From: Lewinella sp. JB7
GTDB lineage: Bacteria > Bacteroidota > Bacteroidia > Chitinophagales > Saprospiraceae
Assembly: GCF_024297185.1 (NCBI RefSeq)
Contig: NZ_JANCTD010000008.1
Location: 186,001-250,000 of the forward strand
DNA: 64,000 bases
Direction: 5' to 3'
Shown: one piece after another, positions 44,734-54,655 of the stretch
How positions within the stretch are numbered: the stretch's first letter is position 1
Layout of the letters: every line of letters starts with the position of its first letter
Notes under the pieces: generated by a model
Databases searched by the model: none
Seen by the model: the letters and a program-made list of their open reading frames with translations, nothing else
What the model was told of the DNA's origin: nothing
Program-made: the position numbers and the translations under genes

Positions 44734-47187
44734 ATGCGACACTTTACGTACGCCGCCCTGACGGGGTGGATGTGGCTACTGTTTAGCCTGACCACCACAT
44801 CCTTAACTGCTCAGGATCGAGATACCCTGCTCATCGATTTCGGTAGCGACCTTTCGGCCAGCCCCTGGAACAACGTGACTGATCCGGCGGCGGGGTCCGT
44901 CGGACAATTGCTCAACAAGCTGGGAAATCTGACGACGTACGGACTGACGGTAACGGATCCCTTTAACAACGTCAACTTCGCCGGTACGCAGGAGCCGGCC
45001 GCGAGCACCGGAATTCCACCCACGGCCAGTGGCGATAGTTTTTTCGGAAACGTGGTGGCTTTCGGTGGCCAGGAGCAACCCACGGGTGCCGTAGAGCTCA
45101 CGGGATTGCGACCGGAAAAAGAGTATACCCTCACGATCTTCGCCTCCCGGGCCGCCACCGATAACCGGCAGGCCGCCTACGTATTGGTAGGTGCTACGGA
45201 AGAAACGCTCTACCTGGACGCCGCCGACAATACGGACCGGTTAGTCACCGCCACGCTACGTCCCACGGCCGATTCCACGATAACGGTGACGGCCAGCCCG
45301 GGGCCCGACAACGACAATCCCTCCGGCTTTTATTACCTCGGCGCGCTCACCGTCAGCTACGACGCCGAAGATGCCCCGCCACCACCGCCGCCGCCGCCCG
45401 CCGGGGAGGACGTAGCCGACACGGTACTCGTCGACTTCGGAGGATCGTCGCTGACCGCCGCTCCCTGGAACAACATTACCGATCCGGAAGAAGGGGCCAT
45501 TGCGGACCTGCTGAACTCTTCCGGGTTTCAGTCGGGCTACGGTATACGGATCTTCGATCCATTCAACGGTTTCAACACGGCCGGTACGGTCAATCCGGAC
45601 CCCGGACTCGGTTTTCCCGCCTCGGCCACCGGCGACAGCTTCTTCGGCAGCGTCACGGAATTCAGTGGAAAGATTGAACCCACCGGCGGAGTGGAACTCA
45701 CGGGGCTTTTACCGGAGGTAACCTATACCGTCGAACTCTTTGCCTCCCGCACGGCCTCCGATAACCGGGAAACCCAGTACGTGGTGGAGGGAGCGACTTC
45801 CGCTACCGTATACCTCGACGCTGCCTCCAATACGGCCGACACGGCAACGGTGAGCCTCATGGCCGACGCAGCGGGCACGATCCGCGTAACCGCCTCTACC
45901 GGGCCCAATAACACGAACGGCGCGGGCTTTTATTACCTCGGCGTGCTGCGCCTTACCTATCCCAACCAGGCGCCCGCCGGAGGTACTTCGCTGACCCTCC
46001 TGAGTCCGAACGGCGGAGAGGTATGGCAAGTCGGAAAGCAGCCGACGATCCGGTGGTCGTCGCGGAACCTCGCGCAGGTCGTTCTAGATTATTCCACGGA
46101 TGCCGGCCGCAGCTGGACGCTCATCGATACGGTTCCGGGAGCGAGTGGAACCTACGGTTGGACCGTTCCCGATCAACCGACGGACTCGGCTCTCGTGCGC
46201 ATACAGTCGGGCGAATTGCGGGATACCAGCGACGGATTCTTTACCATATCGTCCGATACCACGAGTTGCCGCATCGTGGTCCTAGGTTCGTCCACGGCGG
46301 AGGGTACGGGTGCTTCCACCCCCGACAGCGCATGGGTAAACCGGTACGCCCGTTCGTTGGAGGGCGACACGCGGTTCGAAGTCGTCAATCTCGGGCGCGG
46401 AGGCTACACGACTTACCACATCCTGCCGACGGGAACCAGCATTCCGGCCAACGTAAATGTCACGCCCGACGTCACCCGCAACGTTACCCAGGCTCTTTCG
46501 CTGGACCCCCTGGCCATCATCGTCAATATGCCCTCCAACGACGCGGCCAACAATTACCCCGTCGCCGATCAACTAAGAAACTTCGCCACGATCGTCGAGG
46601 CCGCGGAGGAAGCCGGAGTTGTCGTATACGTCGCCACCACCCAGCCGCGCAACTTCACTAACACTACCCAAGTGGACCTGCAGCGGGAGGTGCGGGATTC
46701 TATTCTTCGGATCTACGGGTCGCGATCCATCGACTTCTGGACCGGAGTAGCGGCCGAGAACGGCTACATCATCGATAGTCTGGATAGCGGCGATGGGGTG
46801 CACCTCAACGATATCGGCCACCGCCTGCTCTTCGAACGGGTCGTCGGTATGCAACTGGATACGCTGTCGTGCGGCGACGTGCTGAATCCGGTCCACGATC
46901 GCATCCTTCCCCTCAGTGGGGTCACTGTGTATCCCAATCCTTCCAACGGCGAAGATGTACAACTGGAAGTCGTGGGCATGCCCGGCGGACAGGTGAACGT
47001 GCAGTTCATTGACGTGCTCGGTCGCGTCCGGTATCACCACGTCGAAACGACTACGGGAGGCACGTATCGCCTGCGCATTCCACACGCTGCCTTACGTCGC
47101 GGCACTTCCGCAAAGGAGCCGCTCTTCTGCGTGGTAAGCGTCCGCAGTGGTTCCACCATCAGCCGGCGCGTCGTTCGGGTACTCTGA
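44734..47187 (+). CDS. modular SGNH/GDSL esterase with duplicated N-terminal domain and T9SS tag
   Basis: 817 aa from ATG 44734. Signal peptide (cleavage after SLTAQ); two copies of an approx. 185-residue domain (bases about 44827-45360 and 45421-45960) sharing VDFG, PWNN-TDP, PFN--N-AGT, ATGDSFFG, ELTGL-PE-YT, FASR and GFYYLG; a Pro-rich hinge (PPPPPPP) between them; an Ig-like domain (SPNGGEVWQVGKQPTIRWSS); an SGNH hydrolase domain with LGSSTAEGTG (nucleophile Ser about 519), NMPSND and the catalytic DGVHLNDIGH; and a C-terminal sorting domain (VYPNPSNGEDVQ). Probably a surface or secreted carbohydrate/ester-deacylating enzyme, with the duplicated domain binding the polymer. The substrate is unknown. 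Confidence 0.87.
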   Translation: MRHFTYAALTGWMWLLFSLTTTSLTAQDRDTLLIDFGSDLSASPWNNVTDPAAGSVGQLLNKLGNLTTYGLTVTDPFNNVNFAGTQEPAASTGIPPTASGDSFFGNVVAFGGQEQPTGAVELTGLRPEKEYTLTIFASRAATDNRQAAYVLVGATEETLYLDAADNTDRLVTATLRPTADSTITVTASPGPDNDNPSGFYYLGALTVSYDAEDAPPPPPPPPAGEDVADTVLVDFGGSSLTAAPWNNITDPEEGAIADLLNSSGFQSGYGIRIFDPFNGFNTAGTVNPDPGLGFPASATGDSFFGSVTEFSGKIEPTGGVELTGLLPEVTYTVELFASRTASDNRETQYVVEGATSATVYLDAASNTADTATVSLMADAAGTIRVTASTGPNNTNGAGFYYLGVLRLTYPNQAPAGGTSLTLLSPNGGEVWQVGKQPTIRWSSRNLAQVVLDYSTDAGRSWTLIDTVPGASGTYGWTVPDQPTDSALVRIQSGELRDTSDGFFTISSDTTSCRIVVLGSSTAEGTGASTPDSAWVNRYARSLEGDTRFEVVNLGRGGYTTYHILPTGTSIPANVNVTPDVTRNVTQALSLDPLAIIVNMPSNDAANNYPVADQLRNFATIVEAAEEAGVVVYVATTQPRNFTNTTQVDLQREVRDSILRIYGSRSIDFWTGVAAENGYIIDSLDSGDGVHLNDIGHRLLFERVVGMQLDTLSCGDVLNPVHDRILPLSGVTVYPNPSNGEDVQLEVVGMPGGQVNVQFIDVLGRVRYHHVETTTGGTYRLRIPHAALRRGTSAKEPLFCVVSVRSGSTISRRVVRVL

Positions 47188-47261
47188 TCCGAACGACGCA
47201 CGGGGCGGGGCCGCGGGTGCAACGATCATCACGGAAAGCTGACTAATCAGGAGTGCCCCCC

Positions 47262-50200
47262 TTAGCGCTTCACCACCCGCAGCGTTTCCTCCCCCCACCG
47301 CAGCAGGTACAGGCCGGCGGGTAGTGCGGCTGCGTCCACCCGGAGTAGGGTGGACGAGCGGTCGAACCGCAGCATAGCCGTCAGGTCGCGACCGTGGAGG
47401 TCGTAGAGGGCGGGCCGTTCCGTACGCGCTTCGGGAGAGCGTACCTCAAATTCGTCGCCGAAGGGGTTCGGAAAGAGGACCATCGCGGCCACCGGTCGTC
47501 GCCAGTCAACGGAAACAACGGTGGACAGCTCACTGGTGCCGTCGAAATCCACCTGCCGGAGACGGTAGAGGTTGCTACCGTCCAGTGGGTCCGTATCCAG
47601 GAAGGTGTAAGTAGCTTCGGAGATTCGGTTGCCCGCCCCGGTTACCTGGCCGAGTTTCCGCCAGACCCTGCCGTCCCTCGACCCCTGTACTTCGAAATAG
47701 TCGTTTTGGCGCTGATCGGCAACGGTCCATTCCAGGTCGATTCCGTCAGCGGTTGCCGCCCCGGTGAAGGATAGCCACTCGACGGGTACCACGGCCTGCG
47801 CACCGTAGAAGCTCAGGCGACGCGAATTGTCGCTGAGTTGGAGGCACTGGCCGTCGGCGCTGCCGTCGGTAATACTGCTAAAGGGCTGCCCTACCCAGGC
47901 GTCAGTTGCTGCGTCCGCCGAATGGTTAACGCCATATACGCGGTATTCACCCGCGGAGAGAAGAGAGAAATCCGCCCGGGCACTGACGGCGCGAATACGC
48001 TTGTCTTCCTGGCCGACCGCCAGGTAGCTGTACGCGTATTCCTCGGTGGAAGCGAAAGGAACCGACCACTGGTTGCCTTCGGGTTCCATGCTCACACTGA
48101 CCTTGTATTTAAAGACATTAAACTCATCACGGGTAGGAGCGGTATCGTCATAGGTCGATACGATGAGTACGTACGTTCGTCCCGCGATCATTTCTACCGT
48201 GATGTCCGAATGAAGGATGCCGTTGCTGAACGTGGATTGCAGGAAAGTAGCGCAGCCGTTCGCCGCATCGAAGTTGTTCTCGAACAGGGTAAAGCCGAGA
48301 CCAAACTCGGCATCCGACAACTTAAACTGGAAGGTTCCGCTGCGGGACGGAATCAGGGTATAGCTCTCTACGGGGACCGGCGCTTCCACCTGCATACATT
48401 CGTCCCTTTGCCGAATTACACTGCGGTAAGCATAGGCAGACAAGGGGGATTCGCCGGTAAGCGCCCCCGATACCGGAAAGGTGAAGTCGTGACCACCCAC
48501 CTGATTCATGTCGAGTTGGGCTTCGGCACTCCCGACGCCGGCGAAGATCGTTTCCGCGGGGTATACGTTACTCGGAGAAGCCGCACAGCTTTCGTTAGTC
48601 AGGGTTCGTAGTTGCGTATCCACGGCATAGAAGGTCTGGCAGGGCTGATCCGAGCAGATGAGCCGGAAGCGCAGGCGGTCGGTGGCCGGTACGCCGGGCG
48701 GAATCTGCAGCGTGGCGGTCTTTGCCGCGTAACTCACCGTGCCGAGCGAATAGAGATATTGCTGAGAATCGTTGAGTGCCATCTCGATGGCGACCTGGTC
48801 ACAGAGGTTGTCCGAACCATTGGTCTCCCAGGTAAAGGTATAGCTACTACCCGCGCTCAGGTCCCCGGTGGCGGTGGGGCCGGCGAAGGTGAGCGGGCCG
48901 GAGTCGGCGACCGTGATTTCGACGGATTCGCTCGCGATCCCCCCCGCGCCCGGGTGGTTGTCGCGGACGGTCAGGGCGAAAGTCATGGAACGGGCTACTT
49001 CGGGCAGGACTTCGAATTCGGTCGGCTGACCATCGGCACCCTCCGGGAAGTAGCGGACGGCCTCGTCGGAAGCCGGGCGGGAGCGGAAGAGAGGGGCCAC
49101 GGTGCTTTCTCCCGCGGTCAGGGCGTCGGATCCGGGCTGGGTGAGGGTAGCCCCCTGGGAGGGTGCGCCTACGCCGTCGTCATCAATCTGTTCCCATGAG
49201 TAGGTAAGCAGGTCCTCGTCGGCATCCGTGGCTTCCCCGCGGAGGAGGAAGGGGGTACCTTTGGGAATGGTAGTGGTATTGCCGCACGGGTTAGCGGTCA
49301 CCACCGGGGGCGTATTACCCGAGGAAACCTCCTGGCCGCAGGCCTGCCGTTCCAGGTAATCCAGCATCTGGTCGATGGAGTACTGGTGGAAGTAGCTGCT
49401 GGTCTCCGGGTCGTAGGCGATGTTTTGCTCCGTGTTGCAGAGGTCGGCGTAGCTGAGCAGGGTGGTGCCGCTGCCGATCTCCACCGCCGAATTATCCGCG
49501 ATGTTGTTCGTACACCCGCCGCCGCTACCGTTGAAGGTGTGGGAGCCGCCGAACATGTGGGCGAGTTCGTGAGTGACGAGACGTTTCCAGCCGATGTATG
49601 TATTGTCGTACGCACCACTCCACGCTCCGGCTTTATAGGGGCCGTCCTTTCCGTCGGGCTCGTTGGGCAGATCGCCGGTATCAAAGTCGGGAAGTAGTAC
49701 GTCATCACATACGACGCCGAGGTACGCTACGCCTCCGCCCGTCCAACTACTTTCCCCGTTAGTATTGTGAAAGACCATACCGATATCGTACGTTTCTCCG
49801 TCGAAGTTTTGCGCGATCACTTCCGCGGCCTGATTAACGCGTTGGTCACCACCCTCGGTGTCGGGCCGAAAAGGATCGGTGGCAGGGTCTTCGTAGACTT
49901 TGCTACCGGCCAGGGTGAGACTAACGGCCAGATCATTTTCGAAAATCAGATTGGCAAAGGCGATCGTCTGCACAATTGCGGCGGTGGCCTGCGTGGTATT
50001 GTTCCCGTTGCCGCGGTAAAATTCTCCGGTGCCGACGATGGCCACCCGGTAGGTGCGTTTAGTGGCGCCGTTGCGTAGGGAGGCCGCCCCGGACCGGAAA
50101 GTAACGGCACTTCCACCTACCGGAGCGGGGCTGCGGAGACTCTCCGCTCCACAGGGGCGTTGGGTGGGCGCGTCGTTATTGTCGGTAGGACCGGCCTCCG

Positions 50201-50570
50201 CCCGTAGTGTAAGCGGCTTATCCGCGGAACTGATCCGCCGCACGGTCAACCACTGCCCCCGGTACAGTACGTCTCCGTATACTTTCCCCGCGCTTAGGGT
50301 AATAGCTCCCCGGATTTCGGCGTTATCGATGCGGTAGGTATGGATGGCGGGTTTCTCGCGCGCCAGCCCGGGTTCCATGACGGGCATGTCCTGAAGCAGC
50401 ACATCCGTGGTTACACCGTCGGGCAAGACCAGCCGAAGAGTGCGGAGTTGAGCGAGCGGATCGGGTTTTCGTTCGGCGGCGGGCTTAGCGACGGGGAACT
50501 GGGCGGATAGCATACCGGTCCCCAATAGGAGGGTAGCCACCCACAGGGCGGTGGGTAAACGTTTGTTCAT
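47262..50570 (-). CDS. secreted metzincin (reprolysin-like M12) metalloprotease with T9SS tag
   Basis: 1102 aa. Signal peptide (MNKRLPTALWVATLLLGTGMLSAQ), a propeptide-like segment, a catalytic domain with the Zn motif HELAHMFGGSHTF, then Ig/cadherin-like domains (TPPVVTANPCGNTTTIPKGTPFLLRGEATDADEDLL), a bacterial pre-peptidase-like beta domain and a C-terminal T9SS sorting domain (VLFPNPFGDEFEV ... LYDLHGRDLTAML). The Met-turn, usually an IM-Y-type sequence, reads TTLLSYADLC, with Leu in place of Met. It should be secreted to the surface to degrade proteins. ATG 50570. It converges on the SGNH esterase gene across 74 bases that contain no clear terminator. Confidence 0.9.
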   Translation of the reverse strand: MNKRLPTALWVATLLLGTGMLSAQFPVAKPAAERKPDPLAQLRTLRLVLPDGVTTDVLLQDMPVMEPGLAREKPAIHTYRIDNAEIRGAITLSAGKVYGDVLYRGQWLTVRRISSADKPLTLRAEAGPTDNNDAPTQRPCGAESLRSPAPVGGSAVTFRSGAASLRNGATKRTYRVAIVGTGEFYRGNGNNTTQATAAIVQTIAFANLIFENDLAVSLTLAGSKVYEDPATDPFRPDTEGGDQRVNQAAEVIAQNFDGETYDIGMVFHNTNGESSWTGGGVAYLGVVCDDVLLPDFDTGDLPNEPDGKDGPYKAGAWSGAYDNTYIGWKRLVTHELAHMFGGSHTFNGSGGGCTNNIADNSAVEIGSGTTLLSYADLCNTEQNIAYDPETSSYFHQYSIDQMLDYLERQACGQEVSSGNTPPVVTANPCGNTTTIPKGTPFLLRGEATDADEDLLTYSWEQIDDDGVGAPSQGATLTQPGSDALTAGESTVAPLFRSRPASDEAVRYFPEGADGQPTEFEVLPEVARSMTFALTVRDNHPGAGGIASESVEITVADSGPLTFAGPTATGDLSAGSSYTFTWETNGSDNLCDQVAIEMALNDSQQYLYSLGTVSYAAKTATLQIPPGVPATDRLRFRLICSDQPCQTFYAVDTQLRTLTNESCAASPSNVYPAETIFAGVGSAEAQLDMNQVGGHDFTFPVSGALTGESPLSAYAYRSVIRQRDECMQVEAPVPVESYTLIPSRSGTFQFKLSDAEFGLGFTLFENNFDAANGCATFLQSTFSNGILHSDITVEMIAGRTYVLIVSTYDDTAPTRDEFNVFKYKVSVSMEPEGNQWSVPFASTEEYAYSYLAVGQEDKRIRAVSARADFSLLSAGEYRVYGVNHSADAATDAWVGQPFSSITDGSADGQCLQLSDNSRRLSFYGAQAVVPVEWLSFTGAATADGIDLEWTVADQRQNDYFEVQGSRDGRVWRKLGQVTGAGNRISEATYTFLDTDPLDGSNLYRLRQVDFDGTSELSTVVSVDWRRPVAAMVLFPNPFGDEFEVRSPEARTERPALYDLHGRDLTAMLRFDRSSTLLRVDAAALPAGLYLLRWGEETLRVVKR

Positions 50571-50763
50571 AGACTGGGATTAGGCGAAAACAGCTTTTTG
50601 GATAGTGCCTCGAAAACGAGCTTGACCCCTGCAATATATTTAAAACTGACAAACAACCCTCCCCTTACTCTCCGTCCGTCCGTAGACGGCCCGGTTGGTC
50701 AGCTACGGTACTAATATTGTTTCGCGGACTACTACGGGCGGAAGCGCGGCGAGCAAATCTGCG

Positions 50764-50771
50764 TACCTTCG
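50764..50771 (+). promoter_or_regulatory. -7 box of the CgeB-like gene, leaderless arrangement
   Basis: TACCTTCG (one mismatch to TAnnTTTG), followed by exactly four bases (GACC) and the GTG start at 50776. Confidence 0.55.
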
Positions 50772-50775
50772 GACC

Positions 50776-51867
50776 GTGAGTTTTGCCAGCAACACCCTCG
50801 ACCTCGTCATTATCGGACGCTCCATTCTGAGCAGCTATGCCAATCCGACGGCGGAGCTGTACCGGGGGCTGATCAATGAGTTAGCCCACCACGGTCACCG
50901 CACCACCTTCCTGGAACCCTTCGATGCCGCCAGCATGGCCCGGCGCGACCTGCTGAGGTCCCCCTACTGCGAAGTGTGGACGTACCAGACGGTCGACATC
51001 CTACTTGACGAATACCTCCCCGCTATTCAATCGGCCGACCTGGTCATGCTCGGGTCCGGCGTACCCCACGCTGACCGCATCGCGCAGTGGTTGGTGCAGG
51101 AAGCCCGGGGAATCACCATCTACTACGACGCGGACCTGGCGCGGACAACCCAGCACCTGACCGCGGCGGGACCCCAGTGCACCACCTGCGTTTCCGGTAG
51201 CGTGCTGCGCGACTTCAATCTCTACCTGTCTACCACCGGCGGCCCGGCCCTTCAGCGCTTGGCGGAAACGTGCGGCATACGTTGCGCACGGCCCCTGTAC
51301 GAGAGCATCGATCCCTTCTCTTTCTACCGCATGGATATCGATAAGTCGTACGATCTGGGTTTCATCGGCAACTACAAGGCGAACCGTACGGAGCTTATCG
51401 ATGCTCTGCTGCTGGCTCCGGCGCGAACAACCCCCAACCGGCAATTCGTGCTCGCCGGCGACGGGTACCCCTCCGATCGCTGTTGGCCGCAAAACTTAAC
51501 CTACCTGGAGCATCTGCCGGACACCAACCACGTCGATTTCTACAACCGGCAATCCTGCACCCTGATCCTGGGGCGCGACGACCGGCGAATGATGGGGTAC
51601 ACCCCCTCCCGCCAGTTACTGGCGGCGGCGGCCTGTGGCGTGCCGGTGCTCACCCAGGAGTGGCCGGGCCTGTCCGATTTCTTCGAGGATAACCGGGAGT
51701 TGTTCTGCGTCAGGGAAGAACAGGACGTACTCGACATTCTGTACGGCATGGAAGATTCCGGGCGCCGGAAGGTCGGTGCCTGTGCCCGTGAGCGCGTACT
51801 GGAAGCCCACACCACCGCCCACCGTGCGCAGGAATTGCTAGCCTTCTGGGAAGAGGTAGCCGATTAG
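50776..51867 (+). CDS. CgeB-like glycosyltransferase (GT-B)
   Basis: 363 aa from GTG 50776 (MSFASNTLDLVIIGRSI). The C-terminal part has the CgeB/Glyco_trans_1_2 pattern YDLGFIGNYKANRTELIDALLL, LEHLPDTNHVDFYNRQSCTLILGRD and TPSRQLLAAAACGVPVLTQEWPGLSDFFEDNRE, a typical donor-binding region. The relatives modify spore or cell-surface glycans; the acceptor is unknown here. A longer upstream frame exists but starts before the -7 box. It overlaps the convergent yaaA gene by 4 bases (51864-51867). Confidence 0.8.
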   Translation: MSFASNTLDLVIIGRSILSSYANPTAELYRGLINELAHHGHRTTFLEPFDAASMARRDLLRSPYCEVWTYQTVDILLDEYLPAIQSADLVMLGSGVPHADRIAQWLVQEARGITIYYDADLARTTQHLTAAGPQCTTCVSGSVLRDFNLYLSTTGGPALQRLAETCGIRCARPLYESIDPFSFYRMDIDKSYDLGFIGNYKANRTELIDALLLAPARTTPNRQFVLAGDGYPSDRCWPQNLTYLEHLPDTNHVDFYNRQSCTLILGRDDRRMMGYTPSRQLLAAAACGVPVLTQEWPGLSDFFEDNRELFCVREEQDVLDILYGMEDSGRRKVGACARERVLEAHTTAHRAQELLAFWEEVAD

Positions 51868-52625
51868 TCCCGGGTGTACATCCAGTTGTCCGGCGTACTC
51901 ATCGCTTCGTTGTAGCGGTAGCCGTCCACGTTCAAGTCCTTTAGGGGTTCCGCTTCCGTGATGCCCTCCAGCGTAATGAGCCGGGCCATGGCGCCCCGGG
52001 CCTTTTTCGCGTTGAAGGTGACGAACTTATACGTTCCGTTGCGCAATTCCTTGAACTGAATGTCGACAATCCTTCCCTGAATGCGTGCGGGTTGCAGGCT
52101 TTGAAAATATTCTTTACTGGCTAAGTTCAGCACCGTTTTGGAGGAATCATCAGCAAGGTCCTGGTTAAGAAGATCGGTGATCCGGGTGCCCCAAAAGGCA
52201 TACAGATCCTTCCCCCGCCGGGTGGGCAGCCGCGTGCTCATTTCCAAACGGTAGGGCTGCATAAGGTCGCGGGGACGCAGGAGCCCGTATAATCCAGAAA
52301 GGATACGAATCTGGCGATTCGCAAAGTCAAACTCACGGGGAGAAAAATCCCCCGCCCGGAGTCCGAGGTACACGTCGCCACTGAAGGCCAGTCCGGCGGG
52401 CTTGGCATTCTCAGCGGTAAACGGACGAGCGAATGCGTGATACCGTTGCTGGTTCTCCTCGGCCAGTTTATCACTGATCGACATGAGCTCCTTCAGCGCC
52501 CGTCTGGATTTACGCCGCAACGACCGTACGAGCGTTTCGGATTCATCCAGTAATCGAGGTTGGGTAGACTCTAACTCCACCGGCGACATGTCGAGTGTCT
52601 TGGCGGGTGATAACAGAATAAGCAT
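51864..52625 (-). CDS. yaaA: peroxide stress protein YaaA (DUF328)
   Basis: 253 aa. The opening MLILLSPAKTLDMSP, the ALAFSG..Y-type block AGLAFSGDVYLGL, LYGLLRPRDLMQPYRLEMSTRL and the final KKARGAMARLI with FKELRNGTYKFVTF are diagnostic of the YaaA family. In E. coli it lowers intracellular iron during peroxide stress and binds DNA. It is the last gene of the rseP-hscB-yaaA group, starting 3 bases after the hscB stop. Confidence 0.95.
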   Translation of the reverse strand: MLILLSPAKTLDMSPVELESTQPRLLDESETLVRSLRRKSRRALKELMSISDKLAEENQQRYHAFARPFTAENAKPAGLAFSGDVYLGLRAGDFSPREFDFANRQIRILSGLYGLLRPRDLMQPYRLEMSTRLPTRRGKDLYAFWGTRITDLLNQDLADDSSKTVLNLASKEYFQSLQPARIQGRIVDIQFKELRNGTYKFVTFNAKKARGAMARLITLEGITEAEPLKDLNVDGYRYNEAMSTPDNWMYTRD

Positions 52626-52628
52626 ACG

Positions 52629-53138
52629 CTAAATTTTCTCCCGCAGGCGCAGCAAGTAGCGACGCTTCAGGTAATAATTCTTCAGGGCGGTCAGCTCCGC
52701 GTCCGAAGCGGTGGCATCATCGTAATTAGTAAGTATGTTATGAACCTCCTCCTGCAGATCGGACTCCAGTTGATCGACCAGCCCGGTGACTTTCAGGCGC
52801 ACACTGGGATCATTCTCGAACTCCAGCTCCATGAGGGCCTCATTCACTTCCATGATCTCCAACAGAAAATCCTGGGGGACCTGATTCGTCCCTTCCTCAC
52901 CAAGCACGCCCTTCACTTCCAGAAAGTGTCGTAGTCGGAGATCCTCGTCGGTGAGGATTTTATACCCCTGATTATTGAGCGTGCTTTTTTCCAGGACTTC
53001 CTCCTGGGTATCTGCGTTTTCGAGGGTGTGAAAGTCGGGATGGAACCGCTTACTATTGGCGTAGAAGGTCTTCTTCAGTGCCGCATGATCCAGGGTAGGG
53101 GAGGGACGTAGCCCGAAAAAGGAAAAGTAATTCGTCAT
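52629..53138 (-). CDS. hscB: Fe-S cluster co-chaperone HscB
   Basis: 169 aa. N-terminal J-domain with HPD at residues 33-35 (SKRFHPDFHTLE), then a C-terminal three-helix domain (LLEIMEVNEALMELE ... LVDQLESDLQEEVHNIL) typical of HscB, which delivers IscU to the Hsp70 HscA. ATG 53138 overlaps the rseP stop by one base (TAATG), so it is translationally coupled. No isc or hscA genes are present in the window. Confidence 0.9.
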   Translation of the reverse strand: MTNYFSFFGLRPSPTLDHAALKKTFYANSKRFHPDFHTLENADTQEEVLEKSTLNNQGYKILTDEDLRLRHFLEVKGVLGEEGTNQVPQDFLLEIMEVNEALMELEFENDPSVRLKVTGLVDQLESDLQEEVHNILTNYDDATASDAELTALKNYYLKRRYLLRLREKI

Positions 53139-54481
53139 TATCCGTTGATCCAACGCCAGATATCCAGGCCGTTTGCGAGTAGTACGAGTCCGAGCACGAT
53201 GACGAAGCCGACCATGGTCGCCCGTTCCATAAAGGTATCGCTGGGTTTACGGCCGCTGACAACTTCGTAGAGCAGGAACATGACGTGCCCACCATCGAGG
53301 GCCGGGATGGGCAGGAGGTTCATAAAGGCCAGGATCAGCGACAGGGAGGCGGTCATGTACCAGAAACGCTCCCAATTCCAGGTGCTTCCGAACATGGAAC
53401 CGATGCTGGCAAAACCACCCAGGCTTTCGGTCACCTTGATGTTGCCGGCAAACATTTGCCCGAAGGCCTTGAACTGGTCGCTCAGGAAATTAACTCCCTG
53501 ATCGATACCCGCCGGAATGGACTCCGCGAAGGAGTATTCCTGGCGCTCAGTGTCGTAAAAATAATCTGGCCCGGCCGCGGCTACCAGCAGTTGTCCTTCA
53601 TCGGTCAGCGTCACCGGGACCTGCTGCACGTTTTCCTGGTCCTTCTTTTGTACGCCCAGCGTAACGGTTTCCCCGCCCCGCCCCCGGACCGCGTCCGTAA
53701 ATTGATCGAAGTAGGGGGTAGGCGATCCATCTACACTTACGATCCGGTCTTCGGTTACCAGACCGGCCACATCGGCGGGGCCACCGTCCTTCACTACCCC
53801 GACCACGAAGGGCATCCGGGCGGTGAACAGGCGGGAGTTCTTGTTTTCGTAGCGGGTAAGCACGTCTACCCACTTCGGATCCACCGCGACGGCGACGGGC
53901 TGCTCGTTGCGGACCACCTCGATTTCCCGGGCGTTGTTGATGGCGATTTCCCGCAGCACGATCCGGTCGTTGAAGCGTTCGAAGGGCACGTCACCGACCC
54001 GGAGGATCTTATCCCCGTTTTCCAGACCGATCTCCTGACCGAGACTGTCTACCGCAATACCCGCCGTGATGTTATCCGCCGGAAAGTACTCTTCCCCGTA
54101 GCCGAACAGTACCATGGCGTAGATAAAGAAACCCAGCACGAAGTTGACCGTTACACCCCCCAGCATGATGACGAGCCGTTGCCAGGCGGGTTTGGAGCGA
54201 AATTCCCAGGGCTGGGGAGCTTGCTCCATCTGTTCCTTGTCGAAACTTTCGTCGATCATCCCACTTATCTTGACGTAGCCTCCCAGGGGGAGCCAGCCGA
54301 TACCGTACTCCGTTTCACCGATCTGCTTCTTGAAGAGACTAAAGCCCGGGTCGAAGAAAAGGTAAAATTTTTCCACACGGGTACCGAACAGGCGGGCCGG
54401 AAGGAAGTGGCCGAATTCGTGCAGCACGATCAAAATGGAAAGGCTGAGGACGAGCTGCCCCACGGTAATCAAGGTATCCAT
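53138..54481 (-). CDS. rseP: RIP metalloprotease RseP (M50, site-2 protease)
   Basis: 447 aa inner-membrane protease. Zn motif HEFGH at residues 21-25 in LIVLHEFGHFLPARLFG, the second motif NLLPIPALDGGHVMFLL near 395, and two PDZ-like regions between them (NGDKILRVGDVPFE and GLVTEDRIVSVDGSPTP). RseP cleaves anti-sigma factors such as RseA to release an ECF sigma factor. It leads an operon with hscB and yaaA and diverges from exbB. Confidence 0.94.
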   Translation of the reverse strand: MDTLITVGQLVLSLSILIVLHEFGHFLPARLFGTRVEKFYLFFDPGFSLFKKQIGETEYGIGWLPLGGYVKISGMIDESFDKEQMEQAPQPWEFRSKPAWQRLVIMLGGVTVNFVLGFFIYAMVLFGYGEEYFPADNITAGIAVDSLGQEIGLENGDKILRVGDVPFERFNDRIVLREIAINNAREIEVVRNEQPVAVAVDPKWVDVLTRYENKNSRLFTARMPFVVGVVKDGGPADVAGLVTEDRIVSVDGSPTPYFDQFTDAVRGRGGETVTLGVQKKDQENVQQVPVTLTDEGQLLVAAAGPDYFYDTERQEYSFAESIPAGIDQGVNFLSDQFKAFGQMFAGNIKVTESLGGFASIGSMFGSTWNWERFWYMTASLSLILAFMNLLPIPALDGGHVMFLLYEVVSGRKPSDTFMERATMVGFVIVLGLVLLANGLDIWRWING

Positions 54482-54585
54482 ACGGTAAAGTTAGAAGCCC
54501 GCTGTTAAAACGGGATCGGATAATTAACCGGTACGATTGGTGATGGTTGAACGGCCCGCGTATCCGCGCCCCGGGCCAAGTTTTT

Positions 54586-54593
54586 TACATTTG
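54586..54593 (+). promoter_or_regulatory. -7 box of the exbB-exbD-exbD operon
   Basis: TACATTTG, exact TAnnTTTG match, 62 bases before the exbB ATG, giving a leader of about 55 bases. No -33 TTTG at the proper spacing. Confidence 0.6.
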
Positions 54594-54655
54594 CACCCGC
54601 CCGCTCGACATATCCCGTGCCCGAGCGACGTTAAGCAAGCGCTAAAGCAACCCTG

